This document shows, piece by piece, positions 52,592 through 61,127 of a stretch of 64,000 bases of DNA. The DNA lies in the NCBI RefSeq assembly GCF_003472385.1, contig NZ_QRLV01000003.1, positions 196,111 to 260,110 of the forward strand, in the 5' to 3' direction. This DNA comes from Sutterella sp. AM11-39. GTDB lineage: Bacteria; Pseudomonadota; Gammaproteobacteria; Burkholderiales; Burkholderiaceae_F. How positions within the stretch are numbered: position 1 is the stretch's first letter; each line of letters opens with the position of its first letter. Both the position numbers and the translations under genes were made by a program. A model generated the notes under the pieces. The model made no database searches and was not told the DNA's origin. It was given only the letters and a program-made list of their open reading frames with translations.

Positions 52592-53335
52592 ATGTTGTCT
52601 CGACGCGATTATCTGAAAGCCTTTTGCGCAGCGTATCTTCTTCCCATCGGAGGCTCCTTTGCCGCAGAGCCCAAGGAGGCTTGGAGCCGGAAAGCATTTG
52701 CAGCGGCAGATTCAAGTCTGCAAGCTGTCAAGCGGCATGCCTTCCTGTGTGGAGTGTTTGACGGTACTTTATCCAAAAGAACGTTCGCGGCTTATCTCTG
52801 CCAGAACATCAGTTATCTGGACACCTACGCATCTTGTCTGGATTTGCTCGCAGCTCGCTTGTCTCAAATTCAAGGCTTTGAACAGGAGGCTCGGGAGCTC
52901 AAACAATGGGCTCGGGAAACACGCGATATGCGAGTCTGGACCATCGACTATGTGAAGTCATTTACGGGGCAATCGGTCAACCCGTCTGAAATTGTTCCTT
53001 TGCCGGAATTGCTGGCCTATCAGGATTTCGAAGCGCGAGCCGTACGGTCTGCCGATCTCGGAGTTGCAATGGCGGCTCTGTTGCCGTGTTTCTGGATTTG
53101 GAACGAATTCGGAAAGGCATTGCGTCCCACAGCCAAGCTTCAGGACAATCCGTTCCGAGATTGGGTTGAGGGTATGGGGTCGGAGGCGTCCGATGTTTCT
53201 GCACGAAAGGCGGTGTCAATTGCGGATAAACTGGCCCAAAACGGCTCAGACGCTTTGCGTGCGCGCATGACAGACGTCTTTGCAGCCGGTTGTTGGCTCG
53301 AGTGGCAGCTTTTTGAAGTTGTTTCGCACAACTAA
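52592..53335 (+). CDS. Tat-exported TenA/PqqC-family protein
   Basis: 247 residues. The N-terminus is a near-perfect twin-arginine signal (SRRDYLK, hydrophobic AAYLLPIGGSFAA, cleavage near residue 25). The mature part follows the TenA/THI-4 helical pattern: HAFLCGVFDGTLSKRTFAAYLCQN, YLDTYASCLDLLAARL, and the C-terminal CWLEWQLFE with Glu237 at the position of the conserved TenA glutamate. Normal TenA is a cytoplasmic thiaminase II or aminopyrimidine aminohydrolase. An exported member is unusual, and the context (divergent from a Tat-exported dmsAB system) suggests a role with that reductase, for example as a dedicated maturation or scavenging factor. That role is inference. Confidence 0.7.
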   Translation: MLSRRDYLKAFCAAYLLPIGGSFAAEPKEAWSRKAFAAADSSLQAVKRHAFLCGVFDGTLSKRTFAAYLCQNISYLDTYASCLDLLAARLSQIQGFEQEARELKQWARETRDMRVWTIDYVKSFTGQSVNPSEIVPLPELLAYQDFEARAVRSADLGVAMAALLPCFWIWNEFGKALRPTAKLQDNPFRDWVEGMGSEASDVSARKAVSIADKLAQNGSDALRARMTDVFAAGCWLEWQLFEVVSHN

Positions 53336-53371
53336 AGGACGATTTGCAGACGCAAAAGAGGAGCGGCGATT

Positions 53372-53518
53372 ATGTGCCAGATTTGTTGAGACCGGAAAGA
53401 TCTCCTCGTTTGCTATCGCAAGACCGTTCCGTTCGTGACGAAGGATCGCATCTACACCAACGACATCAACAACGGCATCAAGTTCCTGCGCACGCTCGAT
53501 CCGGCTACATTGAAGTAA
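53372..53518 (+). other. Short frame with in-frame UGA: possible small selenoprotein or broken gene
   Basis: ATG 53372 has a strong AGAGGAG site eight bases upstream. The frame reads MCQIC, then TGA (53387-53389), then 42 sense codons (DRKDLLVCYRK to RTLDPATLK) and TAA at 53516. The downstream part has protein-like composition and typical local codons, and the start and the second half are in the same frame. If UGA is selenocysteine the product is 48 residues with a C-x-x-C-U motif. A weak stem (TTTGC / GCAAG, loop TATC) lies ~22 bases after UGA but lacks the usual loop G of a bacterial SECIS. Alternatively this is the remnant of a longer gene cut by a nonsense mutation. I recognise no family. 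Confidence 0.3.
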
Positions 53519-53560
53519 TTCGGTCATAATTCACATCCTTTGTTTCTCCTGATCTTACTT

Positions 53561-53587
53561 GCGGGCCACGTTTTGGACGCGGCCCGC
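53561..53587 (+). other. Hairpin in the porin leader
   Basis: GCGGGCC (53561-53567) pairs with GGCCCGC (53581-53587) around a 13-base loop, ~32 bases before the porin start. It may end upstream transcripts or stabilise the porin mRNA. Confidence 0.45.
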
Positions 53588-53619
53588 GGGTGAAGATTGA
53601 CTCCACGAATCAAAACATC

Positions 53620-54756
53620 ATGAAAAAGACACTCACCACAGCCGCGGTTTTGTCCGCACTCTCCTGCGTAGCCTCCGCAACGGAAGTGACGCTCTACGGC
53701 GTTGTGGATACGGGCTTTACGTATCAGCACACCGAAGGCGGCGACGATTCGTTTGCCATGACGAGCGGCAACTATGCCGGTCCTCGTTTCGGTTTTAAGG
53801 GCACCGAAGATCTGGGCGACAATTTGACGCTCGGTTTTGTTTTGGAAGCCGGTTTCAACAGCGACACCGGTGCGCAGGGGGAGGACGGCAAGATCTTCAA
53901 CCGTGAATCGCAGATTTATCTCTCGGGCGACTGGGGAACGCTCGGTTTCGGTCGTGTCGGCGGCTTTTCGTCCGGTATGAGCTCTCTGTCCTGGTATTGG
54001 GACTTCGAACCTTTTGAAACCGGTTACGTCGACGCCGGTATCCAGGCCTCTCAGGTCAACGTCTGGAACGTACACAGCAACACGATCTATTACGTGTCGC
54101 CGACGTTTGCGGGTGCCAAGCTCGGCGTGCAGTATTCGCTCACGAACGAAGCCGACGACGAAAACGTTCGCTGGGTCAACAACAGCAAGTGGCTCAATGT
54201 GGCGCTGCGCTGGGACGGCAACAACGTCAAGGTTATCGGTGCGGTTGAAGCCGAGTTCTACGGTGACAGTTCCGAGTACTACGGAACCGGTTACGATACG
54301 AAGAACTGGGAAGATGCCTTCAGCTATAAGCTTGCTGCCACATGGACGCCGGGTGGCGGTGCCACGACGCTTTACGCCGGCTTGAACTACTTCACCAACA
54401 ACCGCCGCATGAGCGACGCCAACTGGAACGAATACGACTTCGATTCGGATCTCTTGAAGACGAGCTCGGACGCGTACGATGCGATTTCCGGATTCTTGGG
54501 TGTCCGCTACACCGTGGGTTCGGCCAATTGGCTTGCTCAGGTGCAGTACCAGGACGGCGAGTTCGAGGGAGCACCGTCAGGGCAAGACGGCGACTTCAAG
54601 CGTTACGCCGTGGGTTTGGGCTGCCACTACTATTTCAGCAACCGCACGATGGGTTACGCTGTCGTCTCTTGGGCTAAAGGCGAAGGCTGGCTCAACAAAG
54701 ATGAAAATACCACGAACCGTACGGCTGCTTCGATTGGTTTGACGCACTCATTTTGA
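53620..54756 (+). CDS. Gram-negative porin (betaproteobacterial trimeric type)
   Basis: 378 residues from ATG 53620; a GTG at 53590 is disfavoured because MKKTLTTAAVLSALSCVASA is a complete Sec signal. The mature protein begins with the typical EVTLYGVVDTGFTYQ and continues with GFKGTEDLGDNLTLGFVLEAGF, alternating beta strands, and a C-terminal Phe (GLTHSF) for BAM-mediated insertion. It forms an outer-membrane diffusion channel. It is followed by a strong terminator at 54801-54850. Confidence 0.93.
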   Translation: MKKTLTTAAVLSALSCVASATEVTLYGVVDTGFTYQHTEGGDDSFAMTSGNYAGPRFGFKGTEDLGDNLTLGFVLEAGFNSDTGAQGEDGKIFNRESQIYLSGDWGTLGFGRVGGFSSGMSSLSWYWDFEPFETGYVDAGIQASQVNVWNVHSNTIYYVSPTFAGAKLGVQYSLTNEADDENVRWVNNSKWLNVALRWDGNNVKVIGAVEAEFYGDSSEYYGTGYDTKNWEDAFSYKLAATWTPGGGATTLYAGLNYFTNNRRMSDANWNEYDFDSDLLKTSSDAYDAISGFLGVRYTVGSANWLAQVQYQDGEFEGAPSGQDGDFKRYAVGLGCHYYFSNRTMGYAVVSWAKGEGWLNKDENTTNRTAASIGLTHSF

Positions 54757-54800
54757 TTGTCAGTGACGGCGGCAGTTGCCGCATTTGACATGGTTTCATG

Positions 54801-54850
54801 CCGAAGGTGCATCTGGCGCTAAAACGCTGGAGTTGCGCCTTCGGTTTTTT
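54801..54850 (+). terminator. Intrinsic terminator after the porin gene
   Basis: CCGAAGGTGC (54801-54810) pairs with GCGCCTTCGG (54835-54844, one mismatch/wobble), followed by TTTTTT. Confidence 0.85.
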
Positions 54851-54914
54851 GTTTGCGGCAAATGCTTTTTGCTCGCGTTCGAATTCGGGCGTAGCATCGG
54901 TAAGAGAAGCCTTT

Positions 54915-56162
54915 ATGTCGGTGTTATGCCGGCTGAATCCATATGGTGACGGCGCAATGTACGGAAAGCTCGCTCGAGTTCTGTTCATATTGCTGATCCT
55001 GCATTCCTGCACGACCGGCATGCGCTTTTGCGTGACGCTCGATGCACTTGAGCACGGGGCGAGTTCCTTTGAGGTGGGCGCGATGCTCGCCAGCGTCGCC
55101 TTGTTTCCTGCATTCGGCGCCATTGCCGCCGGTCGGTGGCTGGATCGTTCGGGGCCTAGACCGTCGCTGGCCTTGGCCATCTTCTGTGCGGCTTCAGCCG
55201 GTGCCGCGACGCTCATCTTTCCCATCAAGACAGCGGGCCTTTGGCCGCTCTTTTCGGCCTGCATTCTTGTAGGCACGGCCTTTATGCTCACCAACACCGT
55301 CGTTCAGCGCCTGACCGGTGACGTTTCCACCAACGAGACAAGAGCACTGGCCTTTACGCTGTTGTCAATCGTGACGGCCTTAAGCGGCTTGCTCACGCCG
55401 ATCATCACGGGCTACTTGATTGAGCACTTCGGCTTTGCCAGTTTCTATTGTTGGGTGGCGGGCGCTCCGATCTTTGTTGGGCTGATGTGTTTGTTGCCGT
55501 TTATGCGGCATGTACTTCCTGCAGGAGGCAATGGTGCTCGCAAGGCGGCGGGAACGCATCCTCAAAAAGTAATGGACTTTTTCCGGGATCCGCCCATGCG
55601 AGCGGTCTTGGTCTGTTCCGTCGTCGTTTCAGTCGCCTGGGAAGTAGGCAATCTGCTGATTCCTGTCTACTGCGCATCCGTGAATCTTTCGCCTTCGGAC
55701 ATCGGCTGGGTGCTGGGCAGTTTCTCGGCGGCGTCCTTTGCCGTACGGCTTCTGATGCCGTATCTGATGCGGCATATGCGCGAATGGATCATGATTGCGC
55801 TTACGCTTCTGATTTCGGCCTTGGCTTTCGTTCTCTTTCCGTTCTTTGAAAGTCAACTGCCGCTCATGGCCTGCGCTTTCCTGTTGGGCTTGGGACTGGG
55901 GGCGTCGCTTCCGAACATGATGTCGCTTGTTTATCGTCTGGCGCCCAAAGGCAGAACAGGCGAGGCGATCGGACTGCGCCTGATGCTGATCAATTCAAGC
56001 AAAGCGACTTTCCCGGTGGCCATGGGTGCGCTGGGGGCCGTTATCGGTGCCGGAGCGTCCCTGTGGGGACTTGCCATTTTCGTCTTTCTGGGCTTTCTTT
56101 TTGCGATGCGATCGGCGCCGACGGTTATCGGTGCGGTGGCAGGCAGTCACACGGAACACTGA
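54915..56162 (+). CDS. MFS transporter
   Basis: 415 residues from ATG 54915 (AGAGAAG upstream); ATG 54957 (MYGKLARVLF, just before the first membrane segment) is equally possible. An upstream ATG at 54798 overlaps the porin terminator and is rejected. About 12 hydrophobic segments are present, with the MFS loop pattern GRWLDRSGPRPSLA after segment 2 and an internal repeat. Solute unknown. It is not linked to the porin by transcription because of the terminator. Confidence 0.85.
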   Translation: MSVLCRLNPYGDGAMYGKLARVLFILLILHSCTTGMRFCVTLDALEHGASSFEVGAMLASVALFPAFGAIAAGRWLDRSGPRPSLALAIFCAASAGAATLIFPIKTAGLWPLFSACILVGTAFMLTNTVVQRLTGDVSTNETRALAFTLLSIVTALSGLLTPIITGYLIEHFGFASFYCWVAGAPIFVGLMCLLPFMRHVLPAGGNGARKAAGTHPQKVMDFFRDPPMRAVLVCSVVVSVAWEVGNLLIPVYCASVNLSPSDIGWVLGSFSAASFAVRLLMPYLMRHMREWIMIALTLLISALAFVLFPFFESQLPLMACAFLLGLGLGASLPNMMSLVYRLAPKGRTGEAIGLRLMLINSSKATFPVAMGALGAVIGAGASLWGLAIFVFLGFLFAMRSAPTVIGAVAGSHTEH

Positions 56163-56306
56163 CAGACATCTAGCAGACGAAAAGAGAAGTGTTGGAACGT
56201 GGCTTTCAGTTTTTCTTGCCGAATGCGGTTTGCAAGAGGTCGTACGGTCTTTCTCGAAGGTCCGATTCCGGATTGGCAATGCAGCAGGCATTGGAAATTG
56301 CCGGAA

Positions 56307-56339
56307 AATTGTCAATCAGCATGACGATTAATTGTCAAT
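56307..56339. repeat. Two AATTGTCAAT copies 23 bp apart upstream of the C26 hydrolase gene
   Basis: AATTGTCAAT occurs at 56307-56316 and 56330-56339. The same word recurs at 57176-57185 upstream of the ATPase gene at 57284, where the array also has 23-bp steps. Confidence 0.5.
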
Positions 56340-56450
56340 TAGGTTTGCAATTTGCTTATTGCAGAGGCGTTTTTGACTGTTCCGAGAGAGTATCTTCTGT
56401 GAAAGTTGTTCCAACCCAAGCCGTTTGATGCGGCCAAACAGGAGAGCAGT

Positions 56451-57155
56451 ATGTTGCCAATGATTGGCGTGTGTCCGCTTTTTGATGCGAGATCGTCTCG
56501 TATCTGGATGCGTTCAGAATACTTGCAGGCCGTGGAAGAGGCAGGCGGCGTGCCGGTCGTGTTGCCGTTGACGACAAAAGTCTCAACCATCGAGTCTCTG
56601 TTGGATCGACTTGACGGATTTTTGCTCACGGGCGGCCAGGATGTGGATCCAGCGATCTACGGTCAGAAGAAGTTGTCCTTGTGCGGCGAAGTTTGTGCGG
56701 AGCGCGATGCTTTTGAGCGGTTGGTGATCCAAGGCGCCGAGTCCCGAGACAAGCCGCTTTTGGGTATCTGCCGCGGCATTCAGATTCTCAATGCGACCTT
56801 GGGCGGAACGCTCTATCAGGATTTATCTACTGAACATCCCGGCGTGGAGCACGATATGGAGCCGCCGTATGACCGTGCGATACACCGCGTGTTTGTGCTG
56901 GAAGGCACTCCGCTTGCAGACATTGTCGGCTCAGGCTCGATTGAGGTGAACAGCTATCACCATCAGGCGATCCGAGACTTGGCGCCTTCGCTTCAGGTTT
57001 CGGCCGTGAGTGAAGACGGTATCGTCGAGGCGGTCTGGATGCCTGGCAAAAGGTTCTTTCAAGCTGTGCAGTGGCATCCGGAGACGCTGTATCGGAAGGA
57101 AGAAAAGTGCCGTCGGCTGATCGAGGTGTTTGTGCGGGTGGCTTCGGAGAACTGA
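56451..57155 (+). CDS. Class I glutamine-amidotransferase-like hydrolase (peptidase C26, PuuD-like)
   Basis: 234 residues from ATG 56451, with AGGAG seven bases upstream. Nucleophile Cys in LGICRGIQILN, the oxyanion block LLTGGQDVDPAIYG, and His-Glu of the triad in QWHPE. This is the gamma-glutamyl-GABA hydrolase (PuuD) pattern. Family role: hydrolysis of gamma-glutamyl amides such as gamma-glutamyl-GABA. No other putrescine genes are nearby, so the substrate is uncertain. The gene is bracketed by AATTGTCAAT motifs (56307-56339 and 57175-57245), the second group belonging to the ATPase gene downstream. Confidence 0.85.
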   Translation: MLPMIGVCPLFDARSSRIWMRSEYLQAVEEAGGVPVVLPLTTKVSTIESLLDRLDGFLLTGGQDVDPAIYGQKKLSLCGEVCAERDAFERLVIQGAESRDKPLLGICRGIQILNATLGGTLYQDLSTEHPGVEHDMEPPYDRAIHRVFVLEGTPLADIVGSGSIEVNSYHHQAIRDLAPSLQVSAVSEDGIVEAVWMPGKRFFQAVQWHPETLYRKEEKCRRLIEVFVRVASEN

Positions 57156-57174
57156 GAGAAAAGGTGTTTTTGTA

Positions 57175-57245
57175 AAATTGTCAATCTGATTTACAAAAAT
57201 CTGCAATGCTACTTGACAATTTATCGTAAGTCTATTTTACAATTT
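57175..57245. repeat. Phased TTnACAATTT-type array upstream of an ATPase gene
   Basis: Copies of the ten-base word: inverse AAATTGTCAA (57175-57184), then TTTACAAAAA (57190-57199, degenerate), TTGACAATTT (57213-57222) and TTTACAATTT (57236-57245). The three plus-oriented copies are exactly 23 bp apart. TTGACA at 57213 could also be a -35 element, so the array overlaps the likely promoter of the gene at 57284. Confidence 0.55.
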
Positions 57246-57283
57246 CTCATGCGATATGTTTTCTGGACTGCTTGAGACAAAAA

Positions 57284-58540
57284 ATGACTTATATCCGACG
57301 TTGGGCTGAGAGTGAATTTCAGATGGCCGAGAGGATTTTCAAGGCTGTCATTTTTTCTGGAGTGCGACAGTGCGGCAAAACGACTCTGATGAGAGAGTTA
57401 TTGCCAAAAGATGCGGCATATGTGTCCCTTGATAGAGAGATCTTTAGACAGGCTGCTGCAGATGCTCCGGGAGGTTTTCTGCAGCAGTACAGAAATCGAA
57501 GCTGTTTAGCTATTGACGAGGTTCAAAAGGTCCCAGCGCTTTTCCATGAAATCAAGGCGTTTGTGGATGAATCCCGCGAGTTGAGGCAGTACTTGCTGTC
57601 CGGATCGTCCAACTACAAGACGATGCCGTCCATACACGAATCTATGGCCGGCCGACTCGGAGAAGTCCGTTTGCGACCGATGACTGAGGGCGAAATACAA
57701 GAACAGCCCCCTCGGTTTATCGACAGACTTTTCAATGAAGAGTTTGATGACAAATTAACCGCAGAGGACTGTAGCAAACGGGTGATTATTGAAAAGGCTC
57801 TTCGTGGCGGTTTTCCGGATGTCCTCCGAATGGAAGGCGGGGAACGCGATTATTGGTTCGAAGCCTATGTAAGTTCACTCGTTATACGGGATCTGCTGGA
57901 GTTGGGAGATTTTCGTAAACCGCACTATATGCAGATGTTGTTGCAGCAGTGTGCTGGGAGCTCGAGCCGGATGGTCAATGTTTCATCATTATCTGCAGCG
58001 ATGGAGGTGAACAGACCGACAGTAATGCAGTATTTGACGGCAATGCAAACCATGTTTTTGGTGGAATTGTTACCGGCATGGCAAAACAAAATTATTAAAC
58101 GCGCATCATCGACACCCAAGCTGATGCTCTGTGACAGCGGACTGATGGCATATTTGGCAGATCTAGGCGATGTGGATCTGGCTCTTAATGTGGAAGACAA
58201 AGCAACCACGGATTTGGTGGGAAATTTGCTTGAAACATGGGTTTATCAGCAACTCGTGCCGATTACTGATATTGGGCGCAAGTGGAAGCTTTATCACTTC
58301 CGTAACACGACAGGCAAAGAGATCGACTTTATTTTGGAAAACAGAAATGGAGAATTGATTTGTCTGGAGGTAAAGGCAAGCGAAGGAGTAAAAGCGGAAC
58401 ATTTCAAGAACCTTCGCTGGTTCAAAGAACAATTCGGTAAGAACCGCCGTATTTGGTCGGTTGTTCTTTACACGGGCCACGATGTTGTTCGTTATGGTGA
58501 GCGCGAGTTCGCTTTGCCGATGGCGTATTTGTGGCTCTAG
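57284..58540 (+). CDS. Solitary AAA ATPase with nuclease-like C-terminus (AAA_14/DUF4143)
   Basis: 418 residues from ATG 57284; an in-frame TTG at 57272 is the alternative. Walker A is GVRQCGKT (26-33), Walker B CLAIDEVQ (Asp78, Glu79) and the sensor stretch LLSGSSNYK follows. The DUF4143 half contains RGGFPDVL, YFE-like WFEAYVSSLVIRDLLELG, LMLCDSGLMAYL and the terminal PD-(D/E)XK-like EIDFIL then LEVKASEG (about 346-368). This is the common DUF4143 architecture of unknown function, possibly nuclease or defence related. It stands alone, after the phased array at 57175-57245, and its closest relative in the window by architecture is the pseudogene at 62486. Confidence 0.88.
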   Translation: MTYIRRWAESEFQMAERIFKAVIFSGVRQCGKTTLMRELLPKDAAYVSLDREIFRQAAADAPGGFLQQYRNRSCLAIDEVQKVPALFHEIKAFVDESRELRQYLLSGSSNYKTMPSIHESMAGRLGEVRLRPMTEGEIQEQPPRFIDRLFNEEFDDKLTAEDCSKRVIIEKALRGGFPDVLRMEGGERDYWFEAYVSSLVIRDLLELGDFRKPHYMQMLLQQCAGSSSRMVNVSSLSAAMEVNRPTVMQYLTAMQTMFLVELLPAWQNKIIKRASSTPKLMLCDSGLMAYLADLGDVDLALNVEDKATTDLVGNLLETWVYQQLVPITDIGRKWKLYHFRNTTGKEIDFILENRNGELICLEVKASEGVKAEHFKNLRWFKEQFGKNRRIWSVVLYTGHDVVRYGEREFALPMAYLWL

Positions 58541-58594
58541 AGAACCGGGTGATTGGGCAGGCAAGCCTGCATGAATGGTGCTGTCAGACCTCAC

Positions 58595-58660
58595 GACTTA
58601 CCCACAACCTCGGCCTACGGCCCAGTAAGTAGTCTGAGCGGCCGAGGATGTGGATAAGTC
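58595..58660. repeat. Long inverted repeat containing a DnaA box in each arm
   Basis: Two 21-base arms (58595-58615 and 58640-58660) match at 19 positions as inverted repeats around a 24-base loop. The right arm includes TGTGGATAA (58649-58657), the complement of the perfect DnaA box TTATCCACA; the left arm has TTACCCACA (one mismatch). Confidence 0.55.
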
Positions 58661-58762
58661 TTCTCTTGTCCCCGAATTGACCGATCGTTTATCGGCATCG
58701 TTCGCAGATGCAGGATGGGAGGATTCAGCACGAACTCTTTTTGCTGCAAAGAGAAACGGATG

Positions 58763-58803
58763 CAAAAAGACCTTCCCGAGCACCATTGGTTCGGAAAGGT
58801 CTT
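58763..58803 (-). terminator. Intrinsic terminator of the glt operon
   Basis: AAGACCTT (58767-58774) pairs with AAGGTCTT (58796-58803), with additional inner pairing. On the minus strand it is followed by TTTGC. Confidence 0.8.
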
Positions 58804-58826
58804 GAAAGATGACAGAAAGTTTCGAC

Positions 58827-59561
58827 TTAGTGGTTGAGAATCTTCGATAGGAACTTCTGCGCACGTTCCGTGTGCGGCTTATTGAAAAATTCGTCCGAAG
58901 GAAGATTTTCAATGACTTCGCCGGCATCCATAAAGATCACGTGGTCGGCCACTTTCTTGGCAAAGCCCATTTCGTGCGTCACCACCATCATGGTCATGCC
59001 TTCGTGAGCAAGTTCCACCATCACGTCAAGCACTTCGTTGATCATCTCGGGGTCAAGCGCCGAGGTGGGTTCGTCAAAGAGCATGCAGATCGGATCCATG
59101 GCCAAGGCGCGGGCAATGGCAACACGCTGCTGCTGACCGCCCGAAAGCTGCCCCGGAAACTTTTCCGAATGCTTCAAAAGGCCCACGCGATCGAGCAGCT
59201 TTAAGCCGCGTTCTTCGGCTTCGGCCTTGTCGCGTCCGAGCACCTTGATCTGGGCAAGCGCCAGATTGTCGCGGATGCTCATGTGGGGAAAGAGCTCGAA
59301 ATGCTGAAAGACCATGCCGACGTGGCTGCGCAGTTTCGCGAGATCCGTCTTGGGGTCGCCCACGGAAATGCCGTTGATGCGGATTTCGCCCTGCTGGAAG
59401 GGTTCAAGTGCGTTGACGGTCTTAATGAGCGTGGACTTGCCCGAACCGGAAGGTCCGCAGACAACCACCACTTCGCCTTTTTCGACGTTCACCGAGCAGT
59501 TCTTGAGAACCTGAAAGTCTCCGTACCACTTGCTCACGTTTTTGATTTCAATCATCGACAT
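58827..59561 (-). CDS. gltL: Glutamate/aspartate ABC transporter ATPase
   Basis: 244 residues. Walker A GPSGSGKST, signature LSGGQQQRVAIARAL, Walker B CMLFDEPTSALDPE and the H-loop VVTHEMGFAKKVADHVIFMD are those of polar-amino-acid importers (GlnQ/GltL). It is the last gene of gltIJKL, ~50 bases after gltK. Confidence 0.94.
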   Translation of the reverse strand: MSMIEIKNVSKWYGDFQVLKNCSVNVEKGEVVVVCGPSGSGKSTLIKTVNALEPFQQGEIRINGISVGDPKTDLAKLRSHVGMVFQHFELFPHMSIRDNLALAQIKVLGRDKAEAEERGLKLLDRVGLLKHSEKFPGQLSGGQQQRVAIARALAMDPICMLFDEPTSALDPEMINEVLDVMVELAHEGMTMMVVTHEMGFAKKVADHVIFMDAGEVIENLPSDEFFNKPHTERAQKFLSKILNH

Positions 59562-59609
59562 TTTTCTTTTAATCCTGTAATTCCGGTTTTGTGCGATGTC
59601 CTTGTGCTC

Positions 59610-60293
59610 TTAGCGGGCGGCCACGGCGATCTTGCGCTGCAGGCGACGCACGAGCATCGAAAGCGACACGGAAACGGTGAGGTAGCAGACGGCGGCAAAG
59701 GAGTACATCAAGACGAGCTGACCGTCGCGCTGAGCGATCTTGCTTACGGCGCCCATGAAGTCGTTGCCGCTGATCACGTACACCAGACTTGTGTCCTGGA
59801 AGAGAATGATGGTCTGGGTGAGCAGCACCGGCAGCATGTTGCGAACGGCCTGCGGCAGGATGACGTAGCGCATCGTCTGACCGTAGCGAAGGCCGAGCGC
59901 CATGGCCGCGGACATCTGCCCCTTGCTCACGGACTGGATGCCGGCACGCATGATTTCTGCAAAGTAGGCCGCTTCAAAGAGCACGAAGGTGATGATGGCC
60001 GTCATTTCCGCGCCGATCATGACCGGATGATCGAGCCTGAGCAGAACCTTGAGAACTTCCGGCATCAGCAGGAAGAACCAGAAGAGCACGAGCACGAGCG
60101 GCACGGCGCGCATCAGGTTGGTGTAGAGCTTGGAAAACTCGGAAAGAATCTTGGAAGTCGACAGACGGCAAAGTGCGAGACCCGTACCGAGAATCAGACC
60201 GCCCACGGCCGTGATGATCGTCAGTTCGATCGTGTACTTGACGCCTTCGAGAATGTAGGCCCAGGAATTCGTAATCGAGGAAAAATCAAACAT
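59610..60293 (-). CDS. gltK: Glutamate/aspartate ABC transporter permease GltK
   Basis: 227 residues with four to five hydrophobic segments (YTIELTIITAVGGLILGTGLALCR; AVPLVLVLFWFFLLMP) and the EAA-type loop (AAMALGLRYGQTMRYVILPQAVRNMLP). It follows gltJ by 15 bases. It forms the membrane channel with GltJ. Confidence 0.92.
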   Translation of the reverse strand: MFDFSSITNSWAYILEGVKYTIELTIITAVGGLILGTGLALCRLSTSKILSEFSKLYTNLMRAVPLVLVLFWFFLLMPEVLKVLLRLDHPVMIGAEMTAIITFVLFEAAYFAEIMRAGIQSVSKGQMSAAMALGLRYGQTMRYVILPQAVRNMLPVLLTQTIILFQDTSLVYVISGNDFMGAVSKIAQRDGQLVLMYSFAAVCYLTVSVSLSMLVRRLQRKIAVAAR

Positions 60294-60308
60294 CGCTTAT
60301 CTCCTCTC

Positions 60309-61043
60309 TTACTTGGCAAGGATGAGGCCGGGAACGGCGCTCTTTTTCTCGACGACGCGCATGACGTTGTTGACGATCAGGGCGATGACGATGTAGATGA
60401 TGGTGGCCCAGATGTAGGCGGCGAAGAACTGGAACGTGTTTTCGCCCATTTCGTTGGCGCGCATCGTGAGTTCAGGCAGACCGATGGTGAGAGCCACGGC
60501 GGTGTTCTTCACGAGGTTCATGGCTTCGCTCGTGAGCGGCGGAACGATCAGGCGCATCGCCAGCGGCAGAATCACATAGGCGTATGTCTGAATCGGCGTA
60601 AAGCCCAGAGCCTTGGCGGCGTTGGGAAGGCCCTTCGGAACGGAGGCGATGCCGGCGCGAACCTGTTCGGCAACGCGTGAGGAAGTGAAAAAGCCCATGC
60701 AGATGAAAGCCGTCAGGAACTGCGAGTAGACGGGATCGACCGTGTTCATCCAGTCCTTGTACCAGGGAATGAATTCCGGAACGACGAAGAACCAGACGAA
60801 AATCTGAACGATGAGCGGAATGTTGCGGAAGGTCTCGATCCACACTTCGCAGATCGTGCTTAGGAATTTGTTCTGGGAGGTGCGCAGCGTGCCCACGATG
60901 ATGCCCAGCACGAGAGCCAGCGCAAAGGAGGTGAGCATCAGAGCCACCGTCCAGCCGGCGCCGCCCAAAATGTACGACCACCAGGGCTCGTCGGAGAGCA
61001 GCGCAGGCTCAAACAGAGAGTTCAGATCAAAATTGAGAGCCAT
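60309..61043 (-). CDS. gltJ: Glutamate/aspartate ABC transporter permease GltJ
   Basis: 244 residues from ATG 61043 (TTG 61049 alternative); GGAAAG lies just upstream. The first hydrophobic segment (GWTVALMLTSFALALVLGIIVG), the FRNIPLIVQIFVWFFVVPEF block and the EAA-type loop (PNAAKALGFTPIQTYAYVILPLAMR) are typical of GltJ. It is downstream of gltI, separated by a hairpin at 61128-61168. Confidence 0.92.
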   Translation of the reverse strand: MALNFDLNSLFEPALLSDEPWWSYILGGAGWTVALMLTSFALALVLGIIVGTLRTSQNKFLSTICEVWIETFRNIPLIVQIFVWFFVVPEFIPWYKDWMNTVDPVYSQFLTAFICMGFFTSSRVAEQVRAGIASVPKGLPNAAKALGFTPIQTYAYVILPLAMRLIVPPLTSEAMNLVKNTAVALTIGLPELTMRANEMGENTFQFFAAYIWATIIYIVIALIVNNVMRVVEKKSAVPGLILAK

Positions 61044-61127
61044 TTTCAACTTTCCTCTTTTTATGTGCGGCAGCCCGTGTGAAGGGCAAGGACTGCCGCA
61101 GCCGCGGGAAATGAATTTTCAAAAAGA

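Noticed and set aside
53387..53430. A proper bacterial SECIS element after the in-frame UGA
   Set aside because: Only a five-bp stem with loop TATC is visible; the stem length and loop G expected for SelB binding are missing.
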